Assembly: GCF_000378765.1 (NCBI RefSeq)
Contig: NZ_KB905345.1
Coordinates: forward strand, 1 to 64,000
DNA length: 64,000 bases
Direction: 5' to 3'
From: Psychroflexus tropicus DSM 15496
GTDB taxonomy: Bacteria; Bacteroidota; Bacteroidia; Flavobacteriales; Flavobacteriaceae
Made by a program: the position numbers and the translations under genes. A model generated the notes under the pieces. It ran no database searches and had not been told where the DNA came from. It saw nothing but the letters and a program-made list of their open reading frames with translations. Below are positions 16,888 through 26,313 of the stretch, one piece after another (the stretch's first letter is position 1; every line of letters begins with the position of its first letter).

Positions 16888-17850
16888 ATGAAACATTTTA
16901 ACCTCTGCTCAAAAGATAATCTTACCTTTCCTGTAAATCAGAAACTCAACAACGAGTTGATGGGTAATTACATTACAACAGTAAATCATTTAGATGATTT
17001 GAGTTCAGTTGGTTCTACCTATGTATTGATTGGCTTACCAAGCTTTTCCATTGAAGATTCGAAACCTGTCATTTCAGACAACTCCTTTAGTGAAGCCATT
17101 GCACCACTTTTAAACTTTCTTCAAAGCCCGTTCAATGATGGAACAGACATCCTAGCCTTAGGTGAAATAAAGGCAAATTCAATCTTAAAGTCGCTTCAGC
17201 AGGATGCTGACATAAAATCAGACCTTGTGGGAGCTTATCAAAAAGAGGAACTTATAATTATAGAAGAGCTTATTTCAATTATTACTGACGCGGAGAAAAT
17301 ACCTATTTTCATCGGTGGTAACGCACAACATAGTTTTTTCATTTCAAAGTTCTTGAGTTTAGCTTTAGTATCTCAAATAAACCTATTGGATATTTCGCCT
17401 AATTTTAATATTAGGGCTAAAAATATCCAAAATGGAAAAAACCTGAGCGAATTCAAACTCCACAAGTATGACGTTTTTGGTTTGCATAAGAATTATGTAA
17501 GTCAAACAAATTACGAGTTGATATCTACTTCAAAAAAGATCAACGTACAGTATTATGAAGACACTCTACATCTTACCACTCTTGATAAGTGTGTAAAGCT
17601 TAAAAATGCAATAGATTATTTAAATAGAAGCTTTGGTGTGAGACTAGATGCAAAAAGCATTGAAAATTGTACCAACGCCATAGAATCTTCTTCAGGTTTT
17701 AGCATTAGAGATCTAAGGACATTCATAAAGATGATAAAGAAAGAGGAAGTACATTTTGCACATTTTTGTGGCTTCGAATCATCACAATCTACAAGAACCC
17801 GTAACTTACTGAGTTATTTAATTTCAGATTTTATCAGGCAAGAAGAATAA
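16888..17850 (+). CDS. arginase/formimidoylglutamase-fold protein, metal site lost (probable pseudoenzyme)
   Basis: This 320-aa protein resembles the flavobacterial formimidoylglutamase-like family in layout: IFIGGNAQHSFFISK, NLLDISPNFNIRAK, and SFGVRLDAKSI near residue 250. Active members need a binuclear manganese site built from GGGH, DAHxD and SxDxD motifs. Here these read GGNAQH, DISPNFN and GVRLDAK, so most metal ligands are missing. It is unlikely to hydrolyse an amidino group and may be structural or regulatory. It is convergent with porQ, only 1 bp between the stops. Assignment is from fold-level similarity. Confidence 0.7.
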   Translation: MKHFNLCSKDNLTFPVNQKLNNELMGNYITTVNHLDDLSSVGSTYVLIGLPSFSIEDSKPVISDNSFSEAIAPLLNFLQSPFNDGTDILALGEIKANSILKSLQQDADIKSDLVGAYQKEELIIIEELISIITDAEKIPIFIGGNAQHSFFISKFLSLALVSQINLLDISPNFNIRAKNIQNGKNLSEFKLHKYDVFGLHKNYVSQTNYELISTSKKINVQYYEDTLHLTTLDKCVKLKNAIDYLNRSFGVRLDAKSIENCTNAIESSSGFSIRDLRTFIKMIKKEEVHFAHFCGFESSQSTRTRNLLSYLISDFIRQEE

Positions 17851-17851
17851 A

Positions 17852-18874
17852 TTATTGTAAGTCTATATTCAAACCAAAGAAACTGGAACTTGCAGCCCTG
17901 TTAAATTGTGCGTAGGAATAACTGAATCTAACTTTGTTAAATCGAATACTCACACCACCAGTCAGACCTGAAAAAGCCCTTTGATCTTGAATTCTTAACT
18001 CCTCCCCTCGCCTAAAGTTGTATCCTAATTGAACACTGAATCCGCCATCAGGAAAAAGCTCTGCACCCAAAACCGTATGTCTCAAGGCGTTATTTATAAA
18101 ACCAGGGTCATCTGGAGTAATATTTCCGCTTAAATCCTCTTCATCTCTAGCAGTATTCCTGAATGCAATGTTCCACTGTTGCATATTTTCCAAAGTAATA
18201 TGCCAGCGAATAGGAGCTTTCTTAAGCTTCTGCGAAATGCCAAAAATCACCTCAAAAGGCATGCTTTCTCTTACATCATTAAAGGCTCTGAATTGAGTCC
18301 CTGCATTTCTAACGAGGCCAGTCACAATCAAGTCCCATTCTGGGTAGATATAAGCTACACCCAAATCTATAGCTCCGGCAAAAGAAGAATATTGCTCCAG
18401 CTTAGAAGAAACCAGTTTAAGATTAGCGCCAGCATAAAAATCGGTTCGGCCTATCCGTCTGGCATAGCCAAAGGATAAGGCCGCCTCCTGTCCCCCGAAT
18501 TCTGAAGTAGAATTTCCAGACTCATCAAAACCGTCGAAGCTACCGTAGTCTACATACGTAACACCAGCTTGTATAATTTGAGTTCTTCGTCCGACATCAT
18601 AAGCATAAGAAGCAGTCCCATAGTTAACATCTGCGAAGTAATTCATGTAATTTGCAGACATCTGGTTATGCATTTCAAAGTTGATTAAAGCTGGATTGGC
18701 CATTGCGTTAGCAGGATCGAAAGAATAAGAAGTCACATTCTTACCACCTAAAGCTGAAATTTTAGGTGAAACCGGTAAATTCAAAAATTGATAGGTATTA
18801 CGTCCGCCAATTTGGGCAAATGCATGACAAGATATCCCTAAAGATAAAACTAAATAAGCGATTTTTTTGTTCAT
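17852..18874 (-). CDS. porQ: type IX secretion system protein PorQ
   Basis: This 340-aa outer-membrane beta-barrel has a signal peptide (about 1-20, SCHAFAQ) and the PorQ N-terminal block YQFLNLPVSPKISALGG, then repeated amphipathic strands ending in a C-terminal aromatic-rich strand. PorQ belongs to the attachment complex that anchors type IX secretion cargo, needed for secreted enzymes and adhesins in Bacteroidota. Its neighbour lon is consistent with the flavobacterial arrangement I recall (porQ near cmk and lon). Confidence 0.9.
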   Translation of the reverse strand: MNKKIAYLVLSLGISCHAFAQIGGRNTYQFLNLPVSPKISALGGKNVTSYSFDPANAMANPALINFEMHNQMSANYMNYFADVNYGTASYAYDVGRRTQIIQAGVTYVDYGSFDGFDESGNSTSEFGGQEAALSFGYARRIGRTDFYAGANLKLVSSKLEQYSSFAGAIDLGVAYIYPEWDLIVTGLVRNAGTQFRAFNDVRESMPFEVIFGISQKLKKAPIRWHITLENMQQWNIAFRNTARDEEDLSGNITPDDPGFINNALRHTVLGAELFPDGGFSVQLGYNFRRGEELRIQDQRAFSGLTGGVSIRFNKVRFSYSYAQFNRAASSSFFGLNIDLQ

Positions 18875-18940
18875 GTAAAGTCTTGAATACCTTGTATGGA
18901 AACGCTGTGCAATGTAATTTATTTTGAATTATCTTATCAA

Positions 18941-18972
18941 TAAAAAACCAGATGAATAATTCATCTGGTTTT
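18941..18972 (-). terminator. rho-independent terminator of lon
   Basis: A 13-bp perfect stem (AAAACCAGATGAA at 18944-18956, TTCATCTGGTTTT at 18960-18972) with a 3-nt loop. On the minus strand it runs into T residues. It lies 22 bp after the lon stop. Confidence 0.9.
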
Positions 18973-18994
18973 AATTTATGACGTAGAAAAGTGC

Positions 18995-21442
18995 TTAAAG
19001 AGTCTTGGCATCCTTAACTTTCTGTTTCGTCAGGGCTAAATCTAAAACCTCATGCATTTCATTCACGAAGTTAATTTTTAGTCCTTTAAGGTAGTCTTCC
19101 TTAATTTCTTCTATATCCTTTCGGTTCTCTTCGCACAAAATGATTTCCTTTATTTTTGCACGTTTGGCTGCAAGTATTTTTTCTTTAATACCTCCTACTG
19201 GTAACACTTTCCCTCTTAAGGTGATTTCTCCAGTCATCGCCAAATTCTTTTTGACTTTACGCTGAGTGAAGAGCGATACCAATGAAGTTAGCATGGTTAT
19301 ACCAGCGCTAGGTCCATCTTTTGGAGTGGCGCCTTCTGGTACGTGAATATGAACATTATAATTTGAAAAGATTTCAGAATCAAGGTTAAATTTATCGGCG
19401 TTAGACTTGATATACTCAAGGGCTATGGTCGCAGATTCTTTCATCACTTTGCCCAGATTACCAGTAATGCTTAGGTTTCCTTTACCTTTAGATAAGATAG
19501 ACTCGATATATAATATCTCTCCACCTACACTAGTCCAGGCTAGACCTGTCACAACACCAGCTACTTCATTATTTTCGTAAGAATTCCTTGGTCTGGCAGG
19601 ACCTAAGATTTTCTCTAGCTGTTCGTTAGAAACTTTTACCTCATACTCCTCCTCCATAGCAATATTTTTAGCGATGTTTCTCACCACTTTTGCTATTTGT
19701 TTTTCTAGATTACGAACACCAGATTCTCGAGTATACCCATCGATTATTTTTTCCAATTGCTGCTTACCAAGCTTGATATCTTCTTTTTTAATACCATGCT
19801 CTTTAATTTGTTTTGGAAGTAAGTGTCGTTTTGCTATCTCTACTTTTTCTTCCACAGTATACCCATTTACATGAATGATTTCCATACGGTCTCTTAAAGC
19901 AGGATGTATTGAAGCTAAATTATTGGAAGTGGCCACAAACATAACTTTAGATAAGTCGTAACCTACTTCAAGGAAATTATCATGAAAATCATCATTTTGC
20001 TCAGGGTCTAAGACTTCAAGCAAGGCAGAAGAAGGATCGCCCTGGTGACTGTTACCTAATTTATCAATTTCATCTAAGACAAAGACAGGATTGTTGGTCC
20101 CAGCTTTCTTTAAACTTTGAATAATCCGACCTGGCATCGCTCCAATATAAGTTTTCCTATGACCTCGAATTTCAGCTTCATCGCGCAAACCACCTAAAGA
20201 AACACGTGCATACTTTCTACCTAAGGCTTCAGCTATAGATTTACCTAGTGAAGTCTTACCGACACCGGGAGGTCCATATAAGCAAAGTATTGGAGACTTC
20301 ATATCTTTTCTAAGCTTTAGTACTGCGAGGTATTCTATGATACGCCTCTTCACATCCTCCAATCCGTAATGATCTCTATCGAGAACTTTTTGAGCACGTT
20401 TAAGATCAAATATATCTTCACTTGTTTCGTCCCACGGGAGATCTAAGAATAAATCCAGGTAGTTTCTTTGAATAGAATATTCTGCCACCTGTGGATTCAT
20501 TTTCTGTAATTTAGCCAATTCTTTATTGAAATGGTTCTCTACCTTTTCATTCCAGTGTTTGGCCTTGGCTCTTTCTCTCATTTCTTCAAGCTCACCTTCG
20601 GAAGAAACTCCTCCCAACTCTTCTTGGATTGTTTTCATTTGCTGATGAAGAAAATACTCGCGTTGTTGTTGGCTCATGTCACTTTGAACCTTAGACTGAA
20701 TATCATTTTTGAGTTCAAGTTTCTGAAACTCAACATTCATATATTTAAGCGTAGATAGAGCCCTTTCTTTTAGGTCACTAGTTTCCAATAGTTTTTGTTT
20801 GTCTTCGACATCAACACTCATGTTAGACGAAACAAAATTGATTAAAAAGGAAGAACTTTCAATATTCTTGATAGCAAAAGAAGCCTCTGATGGTATATTA
20901 GGACTATTCTTTATAATCCTTAATGAGAGATCTTTTATTGAATCAATGATTGTTTTGAACTCTTCATCTTCTGATACAGGTTTCAGCTCTTCAAATTCTT
21001 GTATTCTACATCTCAAATAAGGATCATCACTAACAGGCTCTGTTATTTTGAACCGCTTTTTACCCTGAATGATCACTGTAGTATTCCCATCTGGCATTTT
21101 TAGTACTCTCAAGATTCTGGCTACCACACCTACTTTGTGAATGTCTTTATATGAGGGGTGCTCCTCATCATCATTGGTTTGAGCTACTACACCTATGGTT
21201 TTGTTGCCATTGTTAGCATCGTTAATTAATTTGATAGACTTATCTCTACCGGCAGTAATAGGAATAACAACACCAGGAAAAAGCACTGTATTTTTCAGAG
21301 GAAGGATAGGTAGGTCTTCTGGTAAGACCTCACGATTGATCTCCTCTTCATCTTCTGAAGTCATCAAAGGAATCAACTCCGCATCTTCATCAATATGTTC
21401 TGTAGATATATTATCTAAATTAAATAGTCCGGATTTTGCCAT
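18995..21442 (-). CDS. lon: ATP-dependent protease Lon (endopeptidase La)
   Basis: This 815-aa cytosolic AAA+ protease degrades misfolded and regulatory proteins. In order: LON substrate-binding domain (about 38-240, [19 protein letters not shown]), a coiled-coil linker, the ATPase module with Walker [12 protein letters not shown], and the proteolytic domain with the catalytic serine in [11 protein letters not shown] and a conserved lysine in [13 protein letters not shown]. Length is typical. A 7-bp inverted repeat with a 9-bp spacer lies upstream at 21515-21537 and may be regulatory. Confidence 0.97.
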   Translation of the reverse strand: MAKSGLFNLDNISTEHIDEDAELIPLMTSEDEEEINREVLPEDLPILPLKNTVLFPGVVIPITAGRDKSIKLINDANNGNKTIGVVAQTNDDEEHPSYKDIHKVGVVARILRVLKMPDGNTTVIIQGKKRFKITEPVSDDPYLRCRIQEFEELKPVSEDEEFKTIIDSIKDLSLRIIKNSPNIPSEASFAIKNIESSSFLINFVSSNMSVDVEDKQKLLETSDLKERALSTLKYMNVEFQKLELKNDIQSKVQSDMSQQQREYFLHQQMKTIQEELGGVSSEGELEEMRERAKAKHWNEKVENHFNKELAKLQKMNPQVAEYSIQRNYLDLFLDLPWDETSEDIFDLKRAQKVLDRDHYGLEDVKRRIIEYLAVLKLRKDMKSPILCLYGPPGVGKTSLGKSIAEALGRKYARVSLGGLRDEAEIRGHRKTYIGAMPGRIIQSLKKAGTNNPVFVLDEIDKLGNSHQGDPSSALLEVLDPEQNDDFHDNFLEVGYDLSKVMFVATSNNLASIHPALRDRMEIIHVNGYTVEEKVEIAKRHLLPKQIKEHGIKKEDIKLGKQQLEKIIDGYTRESGVRNLEKQIAKVVRNIAKNIAMEEEYEVKVSNEQLEKILGPARPRNSYENNEVAGVVTGLAWTSVGGEILYIESILSKGKGNLSITGNLGKVMKESATIALEYIKSNADKFNLDSEIFSNYNVHIHVPEGATPKDGPSAGITMLTSLVSLFTQRKVKKNLAMTGEITLRGKVLPVGGIKEKILAAKRAKIKEIILCEENRKDIEEIKEDYLKGLKINFVNEMHEVLDLALTKQKVKDAKTL

Positions 21443-21514
21443 AATATTTTTTTTGTCAAAATGTCAGTAAACACTGACTCATCTTCTCGTTTTATGTTAT
21501 CTCAACTAAAAAAC

Positions 21515-21537
21515 CTTGATTTTCAACTCCAATCAAG
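21515..21537. promoter_or_regulatory. inverted repeat upstream of lon (operator candidate)
   Basis: CTTGATT-N9-AATCAAG lies 72 bp upstream of the lon start. The 9-bp spacer recalls the CIRCE architecture of heat-shock operators, but the arm sequence is different. Only symmetry and position support it. Confidence 0.3.
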
Positions 21538-21645
21538 ATTCCTTTACATAAGGTTCAATTCCCATGCCACGCTAATTTATTACTATTGTAAGTTTTACTT
21601 TTGTTTTCTGTAAGATTTAGTCGAAATTTACCATTTATTATAACT

Positions 21646-22188
21646 ATGGATACAAATCAACAATTTGATAGCATCGTTGAAGAAACGAGAGAGCTGTTTA
21701 TAAAAAAAACGAAAGACTACGGGACAGCCTGGAGAATCTTGAGACTTACGTCACTTACCGATCAAATTTTTATAAAAGCAAGCAGAATAAGGAGCCTTCA
21801 GGAGAACAAGGCACAGAAGGTAGAAGAAAATGAAGATGCTGAATTTATTGGCATTATTAATTATTCAATAATGGCTTTGATACAGATCGATTTAGGTGTT
21901 TCTGAAAAAGCAGATCTTAATGCCAAAGAAGCTGTAACCCATTATAATTTGCAAGTGGAAAAAGCTAAAAAACTAATGATTGATAAGAACCATGATTATG
22001 GAGAAGTTTGGAGAAAAATGAGGGTGAGTTCACTTACAGATTTGATCCTACAAAAGTTACTACGCATCAAACAAATTGAAGATAATAGTGGTAAAACCCT
22101 GGTAAGTGAGGGCATCGAAGCAGGATATCTTGACATCATTAATTATTCTGTATTTGCTTTAATTCATTTAAATACCTCTTCAAAATGA
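21646..22188 (+). CDS. DUF1599 domain-containing protein (duplicated domain)
   Basis: About 180 aa from the ATG at 21646; an in-frame TTG at 21601 overlaps a promoter-like TACTTTTG (21596-21603), so I prefer the ATG. The protein contains two copies of one helical unit: TKDYGTAWRILRLTSLTDQI and NHDYGEVWRKMRVSSLTDLI, each followed by an arginine-rich helix and by xIINYSxxALI. This is the DUF1599 family, typical of Bacteroidota, of unknown function. It overlaps the next gene by 4 bp, suggesting coupling. Confidence 0.85.
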   Translation: MDTNQQFDSIVEETRELFIKKTKDYGTAWRILRLTSLTDQIFIKASRIRSLQENKAQKVEENEDAEFIGIINYSIMALIQIDLGVSEKADLNAKEAVTHYNLQVEKAKKLMIDKNHDYGEVWRKMRVSSLTDLILQKLLRIKQIEDNSGKTLVSEGIEAGYLDIINYSVFALIHLNTSSK

Positions 22189-23273
22189 AATTCATTGTAG
22201 GATTTGCAAGAGTTTTTGTAGGGTTATTATTTATATTTAGTGGTTTTGTTAAACTCAACGACCCTATTGGTTTTTCTTACAAGCTAGAGGAATATTTTGG
22301 TGAGGCCGTTCTCAACTTAGAGTTTTTAATTCCTTACGCTCTAGTCCTAGCTATTTTTATCGTCATTTATGAGCTGCTTCTTGGAATTACGTTATTGATT
22401 GGTTATGCGCCGAAATTCACGAAGTGGAGCTTACTGCTCATGATTGTATTTTTCACATTTCTGACTTTTTACTCAGCGTATTTTAACAAGGTAACCGACT
22501 GTGGTTGTTTTGGAGATGCGATTCCTCTCACTCCTTGGCAGTCATTTTACAAAGACATTATCCTTTTGATCTTGATTCTGATTCTCTTTTTCAATGAAAG
22601 ATTTATAAAACCAATTTTTGCTAAAGCCTCTTTGAAGTGGATTGTATTTGCTGCCAGTATTGGATGTTTATACTTTGCCTATCATGTACTAATGCATTTA
22701 CCAGCTATAGATTTTAGACCCTATAAAATAGGAACTCATATTCCAGATGCTATGTCTTTTCCAGAAGATGCCAAGGAAGCAGTTTATGAATATAGATGGA
22801 CTTTCCAGGCTGATGGAGAAGAGCAGATTATAGTTACCAGTGGAAATTATCCTGAGGCTGCAGGCGAATTTATGGGTGTAGAAACTGAGCTTGTAAGCGA
22901 AGGTTATACACCTCCGATTCATGATTTTTCTTTGATTAAAAATGATGAAGATCATTTGGATGAGCTTATGGATGAAGAAAAATTGCTTGTTATAGTAGCT
23001 TATAATTTATCGGAAACAGAAAATGAAGGCTGGAATACTATTAAATCAGCTATTAATCAAGCTGAAAAATCAGGTTACAAAGTCATTGGACTTACGGCTT
23101 CTGGAGATAAAGCTATTGATAATTTTAAAGATCAATTCGAATTGAATTTTGACTTTTACTTTGCAGATGAAACAGCAATAAAGACTATTGTAAGAGCAAA
23201 TCCGGGTATTGTAGAAATACAAAAGGGTATTATCACCAATAAATTGCATTGGAATGATGCAGATGAACTTTAA
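22185..23273 (+). CDS. BT_3928-type membrane protein (DoxX/MauE-like with thioredoxin-like C-terminus)
   Basis: This 362-aa protein has an N-terminal four- to five-TM DoxX/MauE-like module (about 5-165) with the conserved VTDCGCFGD cysteine motif between TM3 and TM4. A periplasmic region follows, then a thioredoxin-like fold (about 260-355; LLVIVAYNL, FYFADETAIKTIVRANPG) that lacks a CxxC. MauE-like proteins handle disulfides or electron transfer in the periplasm; the substrate here is unknown. Its position after DUF1599 and before tpiA is typical for the group. Confidence 0.82.
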   Translation: MKFIVGFARVFVGLLFIFSGFVKLNDPIGFSYKLEEYFGEAVLNLEFLIPYALVLAIFIVIYELLLGITLLIGYAPKFTKWSLLLMIVFFTFLTFYSAYFNKVTDCGCFGDAIPLTPWQSFYKDIILLILILILFFNERFIKPIFAKASLKWIVFAASIGCLYFAYHVLMHLPAIDFRPYKIGTHIPDAMSFPEDAKEAVYEYRWTFQADGEEQIIVTSGNYPEAAGEFMGVETELVSEGYTPPIHDFSLIKNDEDHLDELMDEEKLLVIVAYNLSETENEGWNTIKSAINQAEKSGYKVIGLTASGDKAIDNFKDQFELNFDFYFADETAIKTIVRANPGIVEIQKGIITNKLHWNDADEL

Positions 23274-23285
23274 AATAGATTTCTG

Positions 23286-24356
23286 TTGCTAAAACACATT
23301 CTTCAAAAAACTGGCTATGCATTTGTGACCCTTATAGGTGTAGTGACCGTTATTTTTTTTCTTTTTAGTGTTTTACCAGGAGATCCGGCTCAAATGATGT
23401 TAGGTCAAAATGAAACCGAAGAGCAACTTCAACAACAAAAGGCTAAATATGGATTTGATAAAAGCATAGGTCAGCAGTATCTCTATTATCTTAATGATCT
23501 TTCGCCAATTTCTTGGCATAGTTCAAATTCTACAGAATTTAGTTTTTATAGTGATAAAAAATACAGCGGGGTAAAACTATTGCCTTTCTTCTGGAATGGC
23601 GATCTCTATTTAAAAATACCTTACCTGAGAACGTCTTTCCAGCGTCAGGACCAGAAGGTATTAGATATCATTAAGCAAACTCTTCCAAATACTGCTATTC
23701 TTGCTGTATCATCAATTGCTATCGCTCTTGTAATAGGAATTTTTTTAGGCATCATCTCTGCCCTTAGAAAAGATTCTTTTTTAGATAAAAGTATACAAGT
23801 ACTAAGTACACTTGGAATGAGCTTACCCTCCTTTTTTAGTGCCATTTTGGCGGCCTGGCTGTTTGGTTTTGTCCTAAAAGAATATACTGGTCTTAATATG
23901 ACTGGAAACCTCTATGAACTGGATGATTTTGGAGAAAAAAGAGAATTACATCTAAAAAATTTAATTTTACCTGCCTTAGTATTAGGCATTCGACCGTTAG
24001 CTGTTGTTATTCAATTGATGAGAAGTTCCTTACTGGAAGTATTTCAACAAGATTATATCAGGACAGCTAAAGCCAAAGGACTCAACACTTACTCAATTGT
24101 AGCCAGACATGGTATTAAAAATGCATTAAATCCAGTGGTTACAGCAATATCAGGATGGTTTGCTTCCATGCTTGCTGGTGCTGTTTTTGTTGAGTATATT
24201 TTTGGCTGGAATGGATTAGGAAAAGAAATTGTAGATGCGCTTAATACCTTGGATTTACCAATTATTATGGGTGCAGTGTTAACTATTGCTATCCTTTTTA
24301 TCATTATTAATATCTTAGTGGATATTATATATAAATTATTAGATCCTAGAATATAA
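23286..24356 (+). CDS. ABC transporter permease, DppB/OppB type (orphan)
   Basis: This 356-aa inner-membrane permease has the N-terminal LQKTGYAFVTLIGVVTVIFFLFSVLPGDP hallmark (first TM and conserved GDP) and the EAA-loop region YIRTAKAKGL preceding the last TM segments. It resembles dipeptide/oligopeptide or nickel permeases. The start codon is TTG at 23286; no in-frame ATG lies near. No partner permease, ATPase or binding protein is encoded nearby, so its transport partners must lie elsewhere. An insertion with SPISWHSSNSTEFSFYSDKK (about 74-100) lengthens the periplasmic loop. Confidence 0.87.
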   Translation: MLKHILQKTGYAFVTLIGVVTVIFFLFSVLPGDPAQMMLGQNETEEQLQQQKAKYGFDKSIGQQYLYYLNDLSPISWHSSNSTEFSFYSDKKYSGVKLLPFFWNGDLYLKIPYLRTSFQRQDQKVLDIIKQTLPNTAILAVSSIAIALVIGIFLGIISALRKDSFLDKSIQVLSTLGMSLPSFFSAILAAWLFGFVLKEYTGLNMTGNLYELDDFGEKRELHLKNLILPALVLGIRPLAVVIQLMRSSLLEVFQQDYIRTAKAKGLNTYSIVARHGIKNALNPVVTAISGWFASMLAGAVFVEYIFGWNGLGKEIVDALNTLDLPIIMGAVLTIAILFIIINILVDIIYKLLDPRI

Positions 24357-24370
24357 CTTAAAATAAAAAT

Positions 24371-25123
24371 ATGAGAACTCAAATAGTAGCAGGAAACTGG
24401 AAAATGAATTGTAATTTAGATGAATCTCAACACCTGCTCAACGCTTTAAATCAAAAGAATTTTACTACAACTGATGTTGAAGTTATTGTTGCACCTCCCT
24501 ATACCAATCTATATGCTGCTCATCAATCTTTAAAAGATTCACCTATTAAGCTTTCATCACAAAACCTAAATGAAAATGAAAAAGGGGCCTATACCGGTGA
24601 AATTTCTCCAGCTATGCTTAAGAGTGTTGGGGTAGAATATGTTATTATAGGTCATAGCGAACGTAGAGTTATTTATAAGGAAACAGATCATCTTCTGGCC
24701 AAAAAAGCAACTACTGCCGCAAAACATAACCTGAAAATCATGTTTTGTATAGGAGAAGTACTAGAACAAAGAAAAGAGGGAAGGCATTTCGAAATTGTCA
24801 AAGAACAATTAGAGAAAGGGCTTTTTCACCTTAGTGCCACAGAGATGAAGAATGTCGTGATTGCCTATGAACCCGTCTGGGCTATTGGTACAGGCGAAAC
24901 CGCTTCTCCAGAACAGGCACAAGAGATGCACCAGTACATAAGAAAGGTTATAGCTGATCACTACACAATTAAAATTGGAGAACAAACGTCTATACTTTAT
25001 GGAGGAAGTGTAAAACCCAATAATGCCAAAGAAATTTTTGCAAAAGAGGACGTCGATGGCGGACTTATTGGTGGCGCTTCATTAGATGCGGATAGTTTTG
25101 CAGATATTGTGATGTCCTTTTAG
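24371..25123 (+). CDS. tpiA: triose-phosphate isomerase
   Basis: This 250-aa TIM-barrel glycolytic enzyme interconverts dihydroxyacetone phosphate and glyceraldehyde-3-phosphate. Catalytic residues are visible: lysine in AGNWKMN, histidine in IIGHSERR and glutamate in AYEPVWAIGTG, with the flexible loop just after. Phosphate binding is at LYGGSVKP and GGLIGGASL. Length is normal. It is 14 bp after the permease gene and 1 bp before prmA. Confidence 0.97.
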   Translation: MRTQIVAGNWKMNCNLDESQHLLNALNQKNFTTTDVEVIVAPPYTNLYAAHQSLKDSPIKLSSQNLNENEKGAYTGEISPAMLKSVGVEYVIIGHSERRVIYKETDHLLAKKATTAAKHNLKIMFCIGEVLEQRKEGRHFEIVKEQLEKGLFHLSATEMKNVVIAYEPVWAIGTGETASPEQAQEMHQYIRKVIADHYTIKIGEQTSILYGGSVKPNNAKEIFAKEDVDGGLIGGASLDADSFADIVMSF

Positions 25124-25124
25124 T

Positions 25125-25949
25125 ATGATCTACATAGAATATAAATTTGTAGTTGAACCATTGCAGCCAGGAAGAGACATCCTTCTAGCAGAATTGGGAG
25201 ATTTGCCATTCGAAAGTTTTGAAGATCATCAAGATGGTCTTTTAGCTTACATTGATCAGACGCAGGATAAAGAAAATCTACTGGCTCAAATACGCATTTT
25301 GTCTTCCAAGGAATTCCATATTAATTACACTAAAACTACCATAAAACAGATCAACTGGAATGAAGAATGGGAGAAAAACTTCCACCCTATTCACATTGAT
25401 GACCGCTGTACTATTCGTGCCCCGTTTCATCCTAAAACCCAGGCGGACATTGATATTATAATTGAACCAAAAATGTCATTTGGTACAGGACATCATGCCA
25501 CCACCTATCAAATTTCTGAAATGCTTCTTGAAGAAGACTGTCAAGGAAAACGAGTACTAGATATGGGCTGTGGAACAGGCGTGCTAGGCATTTTATCAGA
25601 AATCAGAGGAGCAAATAAAGTAGATTATATCGATATTGATTCATGGTGTGTGGAAAATACCATTGAAAACCTTGAGCGTAATTCCTGCAAAGGCAAGGTG
25701 ATGCTCGGAGGAGCTGAGAAAATTAATGCTGATTATGATATGATTCTGGCTAACATCAACCGAAACATTTTAGTGGAAGATATGTCTGTGTATGCCAGTC
25801 ACTTGGTCTCAGGAGGTATAATTTTTTTTAGTGGCTTTTATAAAGAAGACCTTCCATTAATTCAATCTGAAGCTGAAAATCAGGCATTGACAATTGTTAA
25901 CTATCGAATAAAAGATGAGTGGGTAGCAGCCAAATTCACAAAAAATTAA
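25125..25949 (+). CDS. prmA: ribosomal protein L11 methyltransferase
   Basis: This 274-aa SAM-dependent methyltransferase trimethylates ribosomal protein L11. The N-terminal substrate domain (about 1-110) includes INWNEEWEKNFHPIHI. The catalytic domain has FGTGHHATTYQ, SAM motif I VLDMGCGTGVLGIL and the motif IV region MILANINRNIL. It begins 1 bp after the tpiA stop and is probably cotranscribed. Confidence 0.95.
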   Translation: MIYIEYKFVVEPLQPGRDILLAELGDLPFESFEDHQDGLLAYIDQTQDKENLLAQIRILSSKEFHINYTKTTIKQINWNEEWEKNFHPIHIDDRCTIRAPFHPKTQADIDIIIEPKMSFGTGHHATTYQISEMLLEEDCQGKRVLDMGCGTGVLGILSEIRGANKVDYIDIDSWCVENTIENLERNSCKGKVMLGGAEKINADYDMILANINRNILVEDMSVYASHLVSGGIIFFSGFYKEDLPLIQSEAENQALTIVNYRIKDEWVAAKFTKN

Positions 25950-25971
25950 AAAACAGATTTAGAAAACTCTA

Positions 25972-25979
25972 TATATTTG
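25972..25979 (+). promoter_or_regulatory. -7 box candidate for clpS
   Basis: TATATTTG matches TAnnTTTG and lies 11 bp before the first ATG of clpS. No convincing -33 TTTG is present at the usual distance, so it is tentative. Confidence 0.35.
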
Positions 25980-25990
25980 CTAAAAATTAG

Positions 25991-26269
25991 ATGATGAGTA
26001 CTAGAGAAGAAGTTTTAGAAGATGTTGATGTCAAGGAGAAACTTACAGATTCTCATGAGATCGTGGTCTATAATGACGAGGTGAACACCTTTGACCACGT
26101 GATTGAAACCTTGATTAAAACTTGCGATCATGATGCTCTCCAAGCCGAGCAGTGTACGCTACTCATTCATTATAAAGGTAAATGTGCTGTTAAATCGGGA
26201 GAATATGACGATTTAAAGCCCCGCTGTACAGAGATTTTACGAGCTGGAATTAGCGCAGAAATAGTATAA
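25991..26269 (+). CDS. clpS: ATP-dependent Clp protease adaptor ClpS
   Basis: This 92-aa N-end-rule adaptor delivers substrates to ClpAP or ClpCP. The substrate pocket is formed around VVYNDEVNTFDHVIETL (N and D of YNDEVNT), and the C-terminal block AGISAEI is present. A flexible N-terminal tail of about 20 residues precedes it, as in other ClpS. Start may be the first or second ATG (25991 or 25994). A bidirectional terminator follows. Confidence 0.95.
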   Translation: MMSTREEVLEDVDVKEKLTDSHEIVVYNDEVNTFDHVIETLIKTCDHDALQAEQCTLLIHYKGKCAVKSGEYDDLKPRCTEILRAGISAEIV

Positions 26270-26298
26270 AAAAAGCCTCGATAATCGAGGCTTTTTTA
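26268..26298. terminator. bidirectional rho-independent terminator between clpS and the DegT gene
   Basis: GCCTCG / CGAGGC with a short ATAAT loop, flanked by an A-run on the left and a T-run on the right, so it can stop transcription from both convergent genes. Confidence 0.9.
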
Positions 26299-26313
26299 TT
26301 TCAGTGATTACTT

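Noticed and set aside
18179-18478. 99-aa plus-strand ORF inside porQ.
   Set aside because: Shadow of the porQ frame; composition unlike real proteins here.
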